DNA of 64,000 nt from Pyronema omphalodes (GCA_024516155.1 JAJJXM010000072.1:186001-250000), one strand, 5' to 3'; shown: positions 8,073 to 18,045, numbered from the stretch's first letter. A program made the numbers and translations. Notes: a model not told the origin generated them from the sequence alone.

Positions 8073-10934
8073 TCATAAGAGGCCGAAGGGGGCGTGCTTA
8101 ATGGGCTTGATACGTTTACAGGTATCACAGTAGTCGACATATCGAGTCACATACTGTCGTTGTTGTGGCCAATAAAAATTTTGGCTGACCAACTCCAAGG
8201 TCCTTGCCCTTCCCGGATGCCCCGCGGCTTGGGAGTCGTGATGTTGTCGTAAAATTTGTAATCTCAGGTTGTCGTTATCAGGGACCCATATCAATCCCTC
8301 GTATAGGAGTAACCCATCTTTTTCCTCGCATAACCCCAAGGGGACCCTATTGTCTCGGGTTATCCCTTCCCGAAGTTTGCGGATTACCTCCTGAAGTTCT
8401 GTATCGGTTTCCGCCTTTTTCCGAATTTTGGTGATGAGGGGGGTGTCCGGGGTGAGTCTTATCAATTGTGTCCCGTTCACATGAAAGACTTCCTGGGGGA
8501 GGAGGACTCGGCTTCGATTCTGCCGGTGCTTCATCTCCCCTTCCCAGGGAGAGTCTCCTGACTCTCGGGACAATATGTCGGGTTTTCCTGCCAACTTCCC
8601 CGGACGATACGTGATCGTGAAGTCATAGTTAGCCAGTTGTTCCGCCCATCGGGCTTGTCGGAGGTTGAGGTCCCTCTTCGTTTGCCAATACTCTAGGTTT
8701 TTATGGTCTAACAGTATCCGGATACTGTGTTTTGTCGATTTCCAGTATGTCGAGCATTTGTCCAATGCTTCCACTATTGCCAGGAGCTCCTTATCGTGGA
8801 TGTCATACTTGAGCTCCGCTTCTTTTAATTTTCTTGAAAAATAGGCAAGGGGGTGCAGTACGTTGGAGTCGTCGGGTTGTGAGCAGACTGCCCCGATGGC
8901 ATAGTCTGAGGCGTCTGTTTCCAGGGTGAGTGGCCGATCCGGGTCGAAATGTTGCACGATCGGTTGGGATATCATTGCCGTTTTGAGTTGCTCAAAGGCC
9001 CGTTGTGTCTCGTCGTTCCATTGCCAGGGTACCTGTTTTTTCGTCAATCGTGTCAATGGCGTGGTGATCTTGCTGAAATCCCGGATGAAGCGACGGTAGA
9101 AATTGGCGAACCCCAGGAAACTTTGGACTCCCTTCACATTTACCGGTTCCTTCCATTCCTTAACCGCCCTAATTTTCTCGGGGTCCATCTGCAACCCTGT
9201 GGGGGAGATGATGTATCCCAGGTATTCCGTCTTTTTTGTGTGGAATCCACATTTCGAGGGTTTCAGGGTCAGTCCTACGTCCCTTAACCTTTCCAGGAGC
9301 ATGCAGACGTGTCTCCGATGCTCTGCCATATTATCCGAGTAAATCAATATGTTGTCGAGATAGGCGATGCAAAAGATGTCGAGGTAATCACTTAAGACTT
9401 CGTTCATCCATCGTTGAAACGAAGCTGGAGCATTTGTCAAGCCAAACGGCATCACCAAATGCTCGTATAGACCGGACTTGGTACAGAACGCAGTTTTCCA
9501 TTCATCTCCTGTGGCTATTCGGAGGTTATGGTATGCATCTCGCACATCCAACTTGGTATGGATCTTGGCGTTGGAAAGTCTATCCAACGCTTCCCCTATC
9601 AGCGGGAGTGGGGTGCGATCCTTGATTGTGATTTCGTCGAGTCGTCGGTAGTCGACGCATAACCGTAAGGTACCATCCTTTTTCTTAACGAAATGGATTG
9701 GGGCTCCCGCTGGAGACGTCGACCGTCGGACCCAACCCCTCTTTTCATTCTCTTCCAAGTAATCCCACAACACTCGCAGGCGTTCCTTATCGAGGGCTCG
9801 CAGGGGTTCGAACGGCGGAATCTTTCCTTCCATCAAGGTGATCCGGTGGTCATGATGTCGGTGCGGAGGCAACCCTACCGCCTCTTTTTCCCTGAATACG
9901 GAGTGGTAATCTGCATATTCTGGTTGTATTATTCCTTCCAGGGAGTCATGTTTGTTCTTCCCCGCTCGGATTATGGTACTCGCGAGTTCCAATTCCCCGG
10001 AAGTGGCAATTGATTTGGCGGGAGCGGTTTCCCAGTTCCCCGGTTCTTTCTGGTTGGCTGGCGCAGTGGCGATTGATTTGGCGGGAGCGGTTTCCCAGTT
10101 CCCCGGTTCCTTCTGGTTGGCTGGCGCTTGCGGGGGTTGCCGCGAAGCGCACTGAGGCGAGTCGGGATCGACCTCGGTGGATTCCGCGCGCCTAGATCCC
10201 TGTACGCTTTCCATATCCTCGTCCTCCGACTCTTCCACTTCTTCTCCTTCTTCATCCTCTTCTATACTTTCTCCCCAGATCTCTTGGATGCGAAGCTCAT
10301 CTTCCTCATCCGTCTGGAGCATCTCTTCCGGCCCTTCCATACCATAGGCGTGCTCCGCTTCCTCATGTATCCGTCGATTATATTCTTTTTCTGCCCCCCG
10401 TTCCGACACGGTCGTGGCATGGGGCGAGGTAGGAAGGCAGTTCCTTCCGCATTTTTCGGAGTTGAAGACAATCCTTCCCTCCTTCCAGTCGATGCTGGGA
10501 TTGTGTTTCCGCAACCAAGGCAGTCCCAGGATAATGGGTGCGTTGCCAATGGTAATACAGTGGAGCCTAATATCTTCCCTATGGTCGTTGATCACCATGG
10601 TGACCATGGCATCGTGGGTTACTGGGCCCCCATCCTATTGCCGTCCGTCTACAGCGAGAACCTTTCGTGGGGTTAATTTTTTCGCGCAGGGTAATCTCTG
10701 CTGTCTCACATATTTTCGATCTATAAAATTCTCCGTGGCCCCGCAGTCGATCATGGCCGTTGTGTGGTATCCTTTCTTATTTCGTCCGATTAAATTTACT
10801 CGCAGGATAATCTTTTTGTTTCTTCCGTATGGTCCTACACTAGAGATTCTATCCGCCGGTCCTGCCGTGGTTGAACTGGTGGGCGACAGTTGCCCCAGGA
10901 ATCCACCTTTTCCTTTTATTGCTGGGGACTCTCT
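8073..10934 (-). pseudogene. pol: Pol N-terminal part: protease, RT, RNase H, integrase zinc domain (A1)
   Basis: The pol frame after the predicted -1 frameshift at 10934-10940. Order: protease (DCGATENFIDR, near 10750), an acidic linker with a tandemly duplicated 60-bp unit (about 10010-10130, ANQKEPGNWETAPAKSIAT twice), RT (FVKKKDGTLRLCVDYRRL, VMPFGLTNAP), RNase H (LETDASDYAIGAV, KELLAIVEAL, LLDHKNLEYW) and the HHCC zinc domain (HHDSQAAGHPGR, CDTCKRIK). Two nonsense codons: TAG at 10637-10639 (A2 has sense codons) and TGA at 8073-8075. The RT box reads YLDN instead of YLDD, in A2 as well. There is no net indel across pol. Confidence 0.85.
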
Positions 10935-12067
10935 TTTCCCGACGTCTCACCGAGTCCCTCTTCTACCAATGTAGTTTCCGCTGCTCTGAATAATTTCTTA
11001 CTTGGGCACTTCGCAGCGTAGTGTCCCACCTTCCCACAGTTAAAACATTCGTTATTCCGCTTCCGCCTATCCTCCTCCGTCCTATCCCTTGGTTTCGGTC
11101 GACGAGTGGAATCTAATTCCATTGGTTCGGGGTCGGAGAGTCGAGAGTCTTGTCCCTGCCCCTTAAGATGGGGGTGGTGATAGAACTGAGGTTCATATCG
11201 GGTCCTCAGGGTTCGGAAATTGAATAGTCGGTTGTCCAACACTATGGCCTTGTTGGCAAATTCCGTGAGATACGTTGGTCGTTCGTCAAGGAGTGCCAAC
11301 TGTCGTTGGACGTCTGTGTTTAGTCCATCACTGAATTGATCGATGTAGGTCTCGTCATTATATCTTAAGTCGGATTTGATCCTTTGAAATTCGGCCCAGT
11401 ATGCAGCGGCGGATCGCGCGCCCTGCCTGATCATCTTGAACTTCCTTCTTGCTACTTCTTTTGAGTCGGCTTCCCCGAAAGCCCTACTGACAGCGGTCTT
11501 GAAGGCCTCCCAGGCCATGTATACGCTTTTCCCATCCTTGATGGACGGCTCGATCCATGCCCAAGCGTTACCTCTACAGCGGGAGCTCGCATAGTTCACC
11601 TTTTTCTGTTCGGTGTCGAATCTATTCCCTCCACAATTGAACTTCAGTTCGCATTGCGTCAGGAATGCCCTCACATTGGTTCTTTCCCCGTAGTACAGCT
11701 CCGGGTCTTCCACCTTGGGGTTACTGTTTGTCGTGGGGTGATGGAGTTGAATGAGGATCTGGTTCAACTGCTCCTGGGTCATCGTGACCGGAGTGACAAG
11801 TCCCAATCCTGCCGGGGTCGCCATTTCCGCAGGGTCGTCGGTAGAGGTATGGGGCAGTTCGGGTGATTCGGGGGTCTGTGGTCTGGATGGTTGTTCGGGG
11901 GTCACTGGGCTTGCCGATCCGGTCGGTTCTTGTTCGATATGTTCTCCGAGCTCTTTTAGCTGAAAGGACGCCACTGTGTGCGCCTTCTTCTGGGTTTTCT
12001 GGGTCTTCTGGGTTTTCTGGGTTTTCTGGGTCTTCGTTCCGCGTTGGGTGTCGTACACAGGACGCAA
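10916..12067 (-). CDS. gag: Gag (A1)
   Basis: Gypsy Gag, 383 codons if read from the TTG next to the PBS, or 302 from the first ATG at 11824 (MATPAGLG). The first ~80 codons hold a KTQ repeat and a Pro/Ser-rich acidic stretch. The retrotransposon Gag core lies around residues 115-290 (YYGERTNVRAFLTQC, ARSAAAYWAEFQRIKSDLRY, FANKAIVLDNRL), and a CCHC zinc knuckle CFNCGKVGHYAAKC is near residue 345. It ends in TSGKESPQQ. The slippery GGGAAAA lies six codons before the stop. The ORF is intact. The N-terminal extension keeps frame between A0 and A1 despite a 9-bp length difference, which suggests it is translated. Confidence 0.85.
   Translation of the reverse strand: MRPVYDTQRGTKTQKTQKTQKTQKTQKKAHTVASFQLKELGEHIEQEPTGSASPVTPEQPSRPQTPESPELPHTSTDDPAEMATPAGLGLVTPVTMTQEQLNQILIQLHHPTTNSNPKVEDPELYYGERTNVRAFLTQCELKFNCGGNRFDTEQKKVNYASSRCRGNAWAWIEPSIKDGKSVYMAWEAFKTAVSRAFGEADSKEVARRKFKMIRQGARSAAAYWAEFQRIKSDLRYNDETYIDQFSDGLNTDVQRQLALLDERPTYLTEFANKAIVLDNRLFNFRTLRTRYEPQFYHHPHLKGQGQDSRLSDPEPMELDSTRRPKPRDRTEEDRRKRNNECFNCGKVGHYAAKCPSKKLFRAAETTLVEEGLGETSGKESPQQ
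10934..10940 (-). promoter_or_regulatory. Predicted -1 frameshift heptamer GGGAAAA (A gag-pol)
   Basis: In the Gag frame the bases read G GGA AAA, the XXXYYYZ phase of a -1 ribosomal slippery site, in the context Ser-Gly-Lys-Glu. Slipping back one base enters the pol frame, which runs without net indel to 6969. The same heptamer in the same phase ends Gag in families B and D. Confidence 0.65.
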
Positions 12068-12071
12068 TCAA
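12062..12071 (-). promoter_or_regulatory. Primer-binding site of A1 (self-priming type)
   Basis: Ten bases adjoining the 5' LTR are the reverse complement of 18688-18697 in the same LTR (minus strand ACGCAATCAA). That LTR segment begins about 37 nt downstream of the TATA box (18729-18734), where the transcript should start, as in Tf1. Confidence 0.65.
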
Positions 12072-12072
12072 A

Positions 12073-12163
12073 TATCAGAATCCGTATCCACGGTTACTGA
12101 CGACAGGCAGCGCGGGGGTTTCGGCGGCGAGGAGGGCGGCGGCGGGTTAGGTAAGGCTGGTAA
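12073..12163 (-). repeat. A1 5' LTR, inner part (before B1)
   Basis: 91 bp starting (plus strand) TATCAGAATCCG, matching 5201-5291. It ends at the B1 insertion with target duplication GGTAA (12159-12163), repeated at 18578-18582, after which the LTR resumes. Confidence 0.9.
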
Positions 12164-12695
12164 TGTCAGGGACACGAGAACGGACGTTCAAGGGACACAC
12201 TGAACACTACCGGAAAGAGGGACTAGGCAGGTTCCGGAACGGGGAACGGCAGGACAAGGACCGAAGTGCTCGTCAGACGGACGGCACACTAAACAGGGAC
12301 AGGGACAAGGACAAGAGTGACGTAGGACTTAGGAGAGGAATTCTTATATTAGGAGTCAGGAGAAGACACAAGACGTTCGATGGAGAATCTCGACAACGGG
12401 GAGGCAAGCCTCCTTATGTACAAAGGGGCGGCCAGCACTCTTGCTGGGCCGTCATACAATCCTCGCTACATGAGCTTCCGTTCTCCATCGATTCAACTGC
12501 GACGCCACAGCTCTCCAGCTGGTGGTACGTCATCCATCATCAATCATTCTCTCAGTCAACATGGCACGGCACACACAACAACACAACAACACAACGGCAA
12601 CACAACACGGCAAGACAACGGCACGATCTCAATCAACAACCACGACAACACAATGATGACGCAACACAACGGCTCGTCAGCCGTGTGCCGTGACA
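12164..12695 (-). repeat. B1 3' LTR
   Basis: 532 bp, termini TG..CA. The inner side adjoins a polypurine tract (complement of 12696-12706, a run of seven C on the plus strand). It contains an AC-rich strand-asymmetric tract (about 12565-12680), a short GGAGGC-AA-GCCTCC palindrome near 12400 and the self-primer segment near 12373. Confidence 0.9.
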
Positions 12696-12706
12696 GTACC
12701 CCCCCG

Positions 12707-15700
12707 TTAGGCTCGAGTTCCTACGAGAGGAGAAGGTTTGTCTGGGTATAACTGGTGAAATCTCTCAGCGGCCTCAGTTTCGGATAGGTTCGTTTCCGGT
12801 TCCCAGGTTGGAGAGTCATGGCCGGTCCACTTGACGAGGTACTGTAGGTTTCCTCTCGACCAACGGCTATCCAGAATTTCATCCACGAACCATTCTTCTT
12901 CGCCGTCTACTACTACCGGTAGGGGCGGTGGAATAATCTGGCCAGGGAGGGGGTCCGAGGGGGCTGGGTTTAGTAGGGACACGGGGAAGGTCCTGTGGTG
13001 TTTCATGGTCTCCGGTATATCCAATTCATAGGCGTGGGATCCAATAGGTCGTAACACGGTGAAGGGGCCTAGGTGTTTATTTTCTAGTTTCTTTGAGGGG
13101 TGGCGGGTTCTCAGGTTACGGGCGTCCAGCCATACCAGGTCTCCTGGTTTGAAGACAGGCGCGGGGAGTCGGGAATTGTCGGCGGCTTCTATGTGGCGGG
13201 CTTGGGCGTATTTCATTTCCGAACGTAAGACGTCATGGATGTGTGACATCCTTTCCGCTACCTCGTTCGCTTTCACTTCCTCAGGATTGTCGGTCCTGAT
13301 TTCCAGTTCAAAAGAGCACTTGGGGTGTCGACCATATATAGCGTAGAACGGAGACAGCGACGTTGTATCCGATACTTGGTTATTTGCAGCAAATTCTGCC
13401 AGTGGTAAAAATTTCTTCCAATCGTCTTGTAAATAACAGACGTAAGCGCGGAGATATTGCTCCGTAACCGCGTTAATTCTCTCTGTTTGGCCGTCGGTTT
13501 GGGGACGAAAGGCCGTACTCGTGGCAATTTCGATACCCATGCAATTCGCCAAGTGTTTCCAGAAATGGGCCACAAATTGCGGACCGCGGTCGGACACTAC
13601 TGTGTCTGGCAGGCCGTGTAGTTTGAACACATTTTCCAGGAAGAGTTGCGCGAAGCCTTCTGCGTCTATCGTGGAATGGCAGGGCACCAAGTGCCGCTGT
13701 TTCGTTAGTCGGCAAACGATCGCACATATTGCGTCGAAGCCTTCTGATGTCGGTAGTCCAGTAACAAAATCCACCGATATATTCTGCCAAGGGTGGTGCG
13801 GAACCGGTAGGGGCTTCAGGGTTCCATAGGGTGCGTGGCGGGTAGCCTTTGTTCTTTTACAGGTGTGGCAATTTCGGACGAATTGGTCCACATCTTTTCT
13901 CATCGAGGGCCAGTAATAATTCCTGGCGAGGAGTTCGAAAGTCTTCGCACGGCCCGGGTGTCCCATGGTGGGGGGGTCGTGGTGATCTTGCAGTAGTTTC
14001 AATCGTAGCTTATCCAGCGCGGGGACATAGAGGCAATCTCGGTAGTACAATCTGTTTTCTAACACGGAGCAATCGGCGAGCGATATGTCCTTACAGATTT
14101 GTGTGCCATCTTCCAGCATTTCCAACACTCGGTTGGGGAATGAATCGGTCTTGTAGCCCTTTGTGAACAGGAGGTCTACTTCGGAAGGTGCGAGTTTCAT
14201 TGGCGGGGTCATGCATAACTGAAAGTTCTGTGGCTTCAGAACAGCTTGCTGGTTCGCCAGTATGCGTTCGTCTCCCTCTTCCGGGAGGTCGGCGGCTCTT
14301 CTTGTCAGGGCGTCCGGTTTTCCTCCCAACGTACCCGGTCGATAGGTGATCACAAAGTTAAACCGAGACAGGAACTCGGACCAGCGTGCTTGTCGTCTAT
14401 TCAGCAGCTTTGTCGTCATAAAGTATTCAAGATTCTTGTGATCCGTCAATACTTTTATGGGGAAGGCGGAGCCCTCTAAGTGGGGACGCCATTCCTCAAA
14501 ACAACGAACTATTGCCAGTAGTTCCTTGTCGTAGATTTCGTAGTTGCATTCTGCCGGGGAATGCTTCTTGGAATAAAATGCGACGGGGTGTAACACGTTA
14601 TCGTCGTCGTATTGTGATAAAACTCCAGCGGACACATAGTCAGATGCGTCTGTTTCTACTACAATCGGTTTCTCGTAGTCGAAGTGCTTGAGGATGGGTG
14701 CTGATGTAAATGCGTCCTTCAGTCGGTCGAAGGCGCTCTGCTGATCTTTACCCCAGACAAAGGGGATTGCTTTACCATCTTTCTTTTTGGTCAGAGCTGT
14801 AAGCGGGGAGACCACTTTTGAGTAGTCTTTGATAAATCTTCGGTAGAAATTCGCGAAGCCCAGGAACTCTTGGACCTGTTTCAAATTGGTTGGTTCCTTC
14901 CAATCTCTGACTGTGGCTACTTTGGAGTCCATCATGCGCGCGCCGTCGCGGCCGATGTTGTAGCCCAGGTACTGTACTTCTGCCTTAGCAAACTTACACT
15001 TCTCTGGCTTCAAGTGTAGTTTTTCTTCCTTGAGTCGTTCCAAGATCTTTCGGACGTGTGCGGTGTGATCGGGCTTTGTTTCGGAGAATACGAGGATATC
15101 GTCCAAGTATGCCGTACAAAGCTGGTCTAGGTATGGTCTCAGGACATCATTTATAAATGCCTGGAAATCGGCAGGCGCGTTGGTGAGCCCAAAAGGCATC
15201 ACTTTCGATTCAAACAGGCCGTACCGTGTGCGGAAGGCCGTCTTCCATTCTTCGCCTTCTGCCATTCTGATAAGATTATAAGCGCTGCGGACATCAAGGG
15301 TCGTAAAGTATTGAGCTTTGGAAAGATTCATCATCGTTTCCTGTATCAATGGCAGCGGGTACCGGTTCTTCTCGGTACCTTCATTCAGTCTTCGGTAGTC
15401 GACACACAGGCGGAGGGATCCGTCTGATTTCTTCACGAATAATATCGGCGAGGCGGCTGGTGATTGGGAGCGTTGTATAAATCCTTTCTCCAAATTCTCA
15501 TCGAGCCATGTTTTCAGCGTCTGCAACTCGTTGCGTGACAGCGAGTATAACGGGCCAAAGGGCGGAACGAATCCCTCTTTCAGTGGGATCTTGTGGTCGT
15601 AGGGTCGGTGCGGGGGAAGTTCCTTCGCGTTGACCTCCTTGAATAAATCGAGGTAGTCATGATACTCCTCGGGGATCATGTCTTTCAGTTCGTCGTTCGT

Positions 15701-16438
15701 GAGGGGGGGCTTGTCTTGTAGGGCGACGGTGATCTCGTCCAACGATAGCGAGAACACTGTCAGGCTTTCGTCTTCTACCATTTCCTTGAAGTCGGTGATG
15801 GTTAGACTTGAGATCTCTATTGGGGGTTCGTCCGGGGGGTCGGGGACCGAGTCTTCCAACTCCGGCAAGGGGTTTGTGTCGGGCTCGTGGACAGCGGGAG
15901 GGGGCCTCGAGTCCAGGACCTCGACACCGGTTGTGCTCACAGGCAACGGGGTGCAGTTCCTTAGGCAGTATTCGGAGTCGAAGCTTACAGTGTTGGAACT
16001 GAAGCTTATGGTTACATCGTGTTTTTTCAACCAGGGGATACCCAACACCACCGGGTAGTGACCCAGCTTGGTGACAAACATGGGAAGGGTTTCCGAGTGA
16101 CCATTGATGGTACACTCTACTTGGGCGAGGTGTGTTATTTTTCCTGAGGATATGGGGCGGCCGTCGATAACTTCGACCGTTCGGGCGGTGGGTAGGGGGG
16201 TTAGGGGGAGTTTGTGATGGCGGGCGAAATTGCGGTCAACAAAGGCGATACCAGTGGCGCCGCAGTCAACGAGCGCTACTGTTTTCACGGAGCGGTTATT
16301 GGAAAACAAGGAACAGGAGAGGACAAGGTGTTTGCATTCTAACTTTCCAGTAAAACTTGCGCCCGATAATAGCAATGTATCAGCAATAATAGTATTCCCA
16401 CCAGCGGCAGAGCCATCTTCTTGCAGCTGGTTTATTCT
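12707..16438 (-). CDS. pol: Pol polyprotein, intact (B1)
   Basis: 1243 codons after the -1 shift at 16438-16444; the open frame with an internal TTG spans 1222 codons. In the 1222-codon numbering: protease DCGATG near 37, RT core 310-450 with YLDD at 423-426, RNase H VETDASDY near 573-580 and DHKNLEYF near 645, integrase zinc domain (HH near 798, CHTC 836-839), integrase catalytic D869, D929 and E965 (SVDF, VSDRG, QTERINAV), and chromodomain about 1158-1215 (VDEILDSRWSRGNLQYLVKWTG). All catalytic residues are present. AFRPQT has Arg where B2 and B3 have His. It makes, matures and integrates the cDNA. Ends in LVGTRA just before the polypurine tract. Confidence 0.93.
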   Translation of the reverse strand, partial: RINQLQEDGSAAGGNTIIADTLLLSGASFTGKLECKHLVLSCSLFSNNRSVKTVALVDCGATGIAFVDRNFARHHKLPLTPLPTARTVEVIDGRPISSGKITHLAQVECTINGHSETLPMFVTKLGHYPVVLGIPWLKKHDVTISFSSNTVSFDSEYCLRNCTPLPVSTTGVEVLDSRPPPAVHEPDTNPLPELEDSVPDPPDEPPIEISSLTITDFKEMVEDESLTVFSLSLDEITVALQDKPPLTNDELKDMIPEEYHDYLDLFKEVNAKELPPHRPYDHKIPLKEGFVPPFGPLYSLSRNELQTLKTWLDENLEKGFIQRSQSPAASPILFVKKSDGSLRLCVDYRRLNEGTEKNRYPLPLIQETMMNLSKAQYFTTLDVRSAYNLIRMAEGEEWKTAFRTRYGLFESKVMPFGLTNAPADFQAFINDVLRPYLDQLCTAYLDDILVFSETKPDHTAHVRKILERLKEEKLHLKPEKCKFAKAEVQYLGYNIGRDGARMMDSKVATVRDWKEPTNLKQVQEFLGFANFYRRFIKDYSKVVSPLTALTKKKDGKAIPFVWGKDQQSAFDRLKDAFTSAPILKHFDYEKPIVVETDASDYVSAGVLSQYDDDNVLHPVAFYSKKHSPAECNYEIYDKELLAIVRCFEEWRPHLEGSAFPIKVLTDHKNLEYFMTTKLLNRRQARWSEFLSRFNFVITYRPGTLGGKPDALTRRAADLPEEGDERILANQQAVLKPQNFQLCMTPPMKLAPSEVDLLFTKGYKTDSFPNRVLEMLEDGTQICKDISLADCSVLENRLYYRDCLYVPALDKLRLKLLQDHHDPPTMGHPGRAKTFELLARNYYWPSMRKDVDQFVRNCHTCKRTKATRHAPYGTLKPLPVPHHPWQNISVDFVTGLPTSEGFDAICAIVCRLTKQRHLVPCHSTIDAEGFAQLFLENVFKLHGLPDTVVSDRGPQFVAHFWKHLANCMGIEIATSTAFRPQTDGQTERINAVTEQYLRAYVCYLQDDWKKFLPLAEFAANNQVSDTTSLSPFYAIYGRHPKCSFELEIRTDNPEEVKANEVAERMSHIHDVLRSEMKYAQARHIEAADNSRLPAPVFKPGDLVWLDARNLRTRHPSKKLENKHLGPFTVLRPIGSHAYELDIPETMKHHRTFPVSLLNPAPSDPLPGQIIPPPLPVVVDGEEEWFVDEILDSRWSRGNLQYLVKWTGHDSPTWEPETNLSETEAAERFHQLYPDKPSPLVGTRA

Positions 16439-17778
16439 TTTCCCGACACTTCTTCTTCAGCATCCACTAATTCCACGCTCGCCACTTTAACATTCGTCTT
16501 GGCGGGGCACGACGCAGCCATGTGGCCGAGGCCACCGCAGTAGAGGCAACGTCCTTCTGATAGGCGGGTCGCGCGCTCCTGTGCCGACAGTTTCTGACGG
16601 GGTCCCTGGGCCGGGGTTTGCTTGCTGGAGGAGGCGGTGGTGGCTTGGGTAGCGGGGGTGGGGCGACTGGTGGTGGGGGTGGCGGTGGTAGTGGTCTTAA
16701 CTTGGCCGCGGTTGGTACGCAGCTTGCGGAGGTTTTCAAGTGCCCTTAATTGGGAGTCCAATTTTTGACACTGCTCGACGAATTCGTGCATCGTGGTGGT
16801 GGGCGGGGCACCAACCAACTTCTCGTGTAGCTCAAGGGACAGGCCGTTGCGCAGGGCATCCATGGTGGCGGCTTCGTCCCAGCCTAACTCTGCGACTAGG
16901 CGGGAGAACTCTGCGTAGTAGTCCGAAAATTCGCGGTTGTTCTGTCGGAGATTCTGTAGTTTGAAACGAGCCGTTGCGCGCTCGTCCGGGTCTCCGAAGG
17001 TACGCTGTAAAATTTTAATGACGTCCTCGACGTCGTTAAGAGCCCAGCGGTTGCCGTTTTCCTTGATGTAAGGAAGAATCTGATCCAGGGCGCGTCCGCG
17101 GACGCGGCCCATGGCGTAAGAAATCCGTTTATGGGGGGTCGGGAAACGTAGTTCATCGCTCACTAACTTGATACGAAGCAAGGAGACAAAGCGGCGGAGG
17201 TCCTCCCTGTTGGACCCGTCGAAGGTTGGCGGATCCGAGATTTTGTCTCCAGTTACGCGGATGCCGGGGGAGGCGAGTAGTGCGTTGATTAGCTCACGCT
17301 GGCGGGTGAGTTCTTTCTCGTAGTAGTGGATTTCGTTTGTATCGGCTTGCTCCTCCGGGGTTAGGAGGATCTCGGGGTCACGGGGGGGGGGTCTAGGAAT
17401 TGGTGCGATTATCGCGGGGGCGGGGGCTGCGGCTGCGGCTGTGGTAGGGGGTGCGGCGGCTCGCGGTGCTGGTTCTGGGCCGTTCGGGTAGACCTGGACG
17501 GAGCCAGTCTGGATCACGACAGGAGGAATGGGAGCAGGGGTGGGAGCTTCCGGAGCGCGGGAGGCGACAGGGCTGGATACCCGAGTGCTGTTACGAGAGC
17601 CGGGGGTTTCCGCGAGGTCGTTTAGGAGGTAACCCGTGGGGTGGTCCTGAGCGTCTAAAATGGATTGTGCGAGTTGTTTTGTAAAGGTGAGCGGTTCGTG
17701 GCCGTCGGGGAACTGGGTCATGGCGGCGGCGTTCACAATTTGTTGCCAGTGGCCTTCGTCAATAAGTTTAATATGCAT
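16432..17778 (-). CDS. gag: Gag (B1)
   Basis: 448 aa from the first in-frame ATG (17778), which overlaps the stop of the upstream small ORF. Layout: N-terminal helical region (MHIKLIDEGHWQQIVNAAA), a long Pro/Ala-rich linker (residues ~70-145), the Gag core (FDGSNREDLRRFVSLLRIK, FKLQNLRQNNREFSDYYAEFSRLV) around 190-330, a Thr/Pro-rich linker, and zinc knuckle CLYCGGLGHMAASC near residue 415. It ends SGKE with GGGAAAA one codon before the stop. An uninterrupted frame extends 53 codons further upstream without an ATG. Forms the particle and packages RNA. Confidence 0.9.
   Translation of the reverse strand: MHIKLIDEGHWQQIVNAAAMTQFPDGHEPLTFTKQLAQSILDAQDHPTGYLLNDLAETPGSRNSTRVSSPVASRAPEAPTPAPIPPVVIQTGSVQVYPNGPEPAPRAAAPPTTAAAAAPAPAIIAPIPRPPPRDPEILLTPEEQADTNEIHYYEKELTRQRELINALLASPGIRVTGDKISDPPTFDGSNREDLRRFVSLLRIKLVSDELRFPTPHKRISYAMGRVRGRALDQILPYIKENGNRWALNDVEDVIKILQRTFGDPDERATARFKLQNLRQNNREFSDYYAEFSRLVAELGWDEAATMDALRNGLSLELHEKLVGAPPTTTMHEFVEQCQKLDSQLRALENLRKLRTNRGQVKTTTTATPTTSRPTPATQATTASSSKQTPAQGPRQKLSAQERATRLSEGRCLYCGGLGHMAASCPAKTNVKVASVELVDAEEEVSGKE
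16438..16444 (-). promoter_or_regulatory. Predicted -1 frameshift heptamer GGGAAAA (B1 gag-pol)
   Basis: Gag frame reads G GGA AAA, Glu, stop. A -1 shift leads into the 1243-codon pol frame. Identical in B2 (42055-42061), B3 (37390-37396) and B5 (23368-23374). Confidence 0.7.
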
Positions 17779-18010
17779 CCTGGCGGGCTCTGAGGATTGG
17801 CTTGAGTCTGATGGTGCGGCGGATGTGCTCCTGATAGGTGTAGTCCTGGAGTTGCCAGCGGACCACAAGGTAGCAGTTATTTTCTGCTCGTCGGACGGTT
17901 CTTCGCACTGCGCCAGCGAATCTGTCGGGGATCCCAAAGGTTTCGTATAAGGTGTGTGTTTCGAGAGCTTGCTTTAGTGCGTGGGTCCAGGCAGAACCGG
18001 TGCGGTTCAT
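17768..18010 (-). CDS. Small ORF upstream of gag (B1), 80 aa
   Basis: 80-codon ORF from an ATG 36 nt inside the 5' LTR to a TAA that overlaps the gag start (ATGCATATTAA contains both). It begins MNRTGSAWTHALKQAL and includes RRAENNCYLVVRWQLQDYTYQ. It is open and nearly identical in B2 and B3, and partly kept in B5. No family is recognised. The stop/start overlap would suit termination-reinitiation onto gag. It could be a leader protein or the detached N-terminus of an older Gag. Confidence 0.55.
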   Translation of the reverse strand: MNRTGSAWTHALKQALETHTLYETFGIPDRFAGAVRRTVRRAENNCYLVVRWQLQDYTYQEHIRRTIRLKPILRARQDAY

Positions 18011-18034
18011 GCGTGTCGGTTGAATAGTTAATCG

Positions 18035-18043
18035 ATCGAACGT
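18035..18043 (-). promoter_or_regulatory. Primer-binding site of B1 (self-priming type)
   Basis: Two bases inside the 5' LTR; nine bases complementary to 18255-18263 within the LTR (ATCGAACGT read on the minus strand), a segment about 39 nt downstream of a TATA-like TACATAAG. Confidence 0.6.
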
Positions 18044-18045
18044 AA

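Noticed and set aside
9950..10155. Host minisatellite
   Set aside because: The repeat lies in frame inside the A pol linker and is present at the same place in A2.
10916..12150. Plus-strand open frames rich in Trp-Val-Phe over the KTQ repeat and LTR start
   Set aside because: They are antisense shadows of the Gag repeat and the PBS/LTR boundary and recur wherever those do.
13700..13720. Loss of an integrase catalytic Asp in B (VCRLTK instead of VDRLTK)
   Set aside because: By alignment with other integrases the first catalytic Asp is in the SVDFVTG motif, which is intact; the VDR position is not catalytic, and all B copies share Cys.
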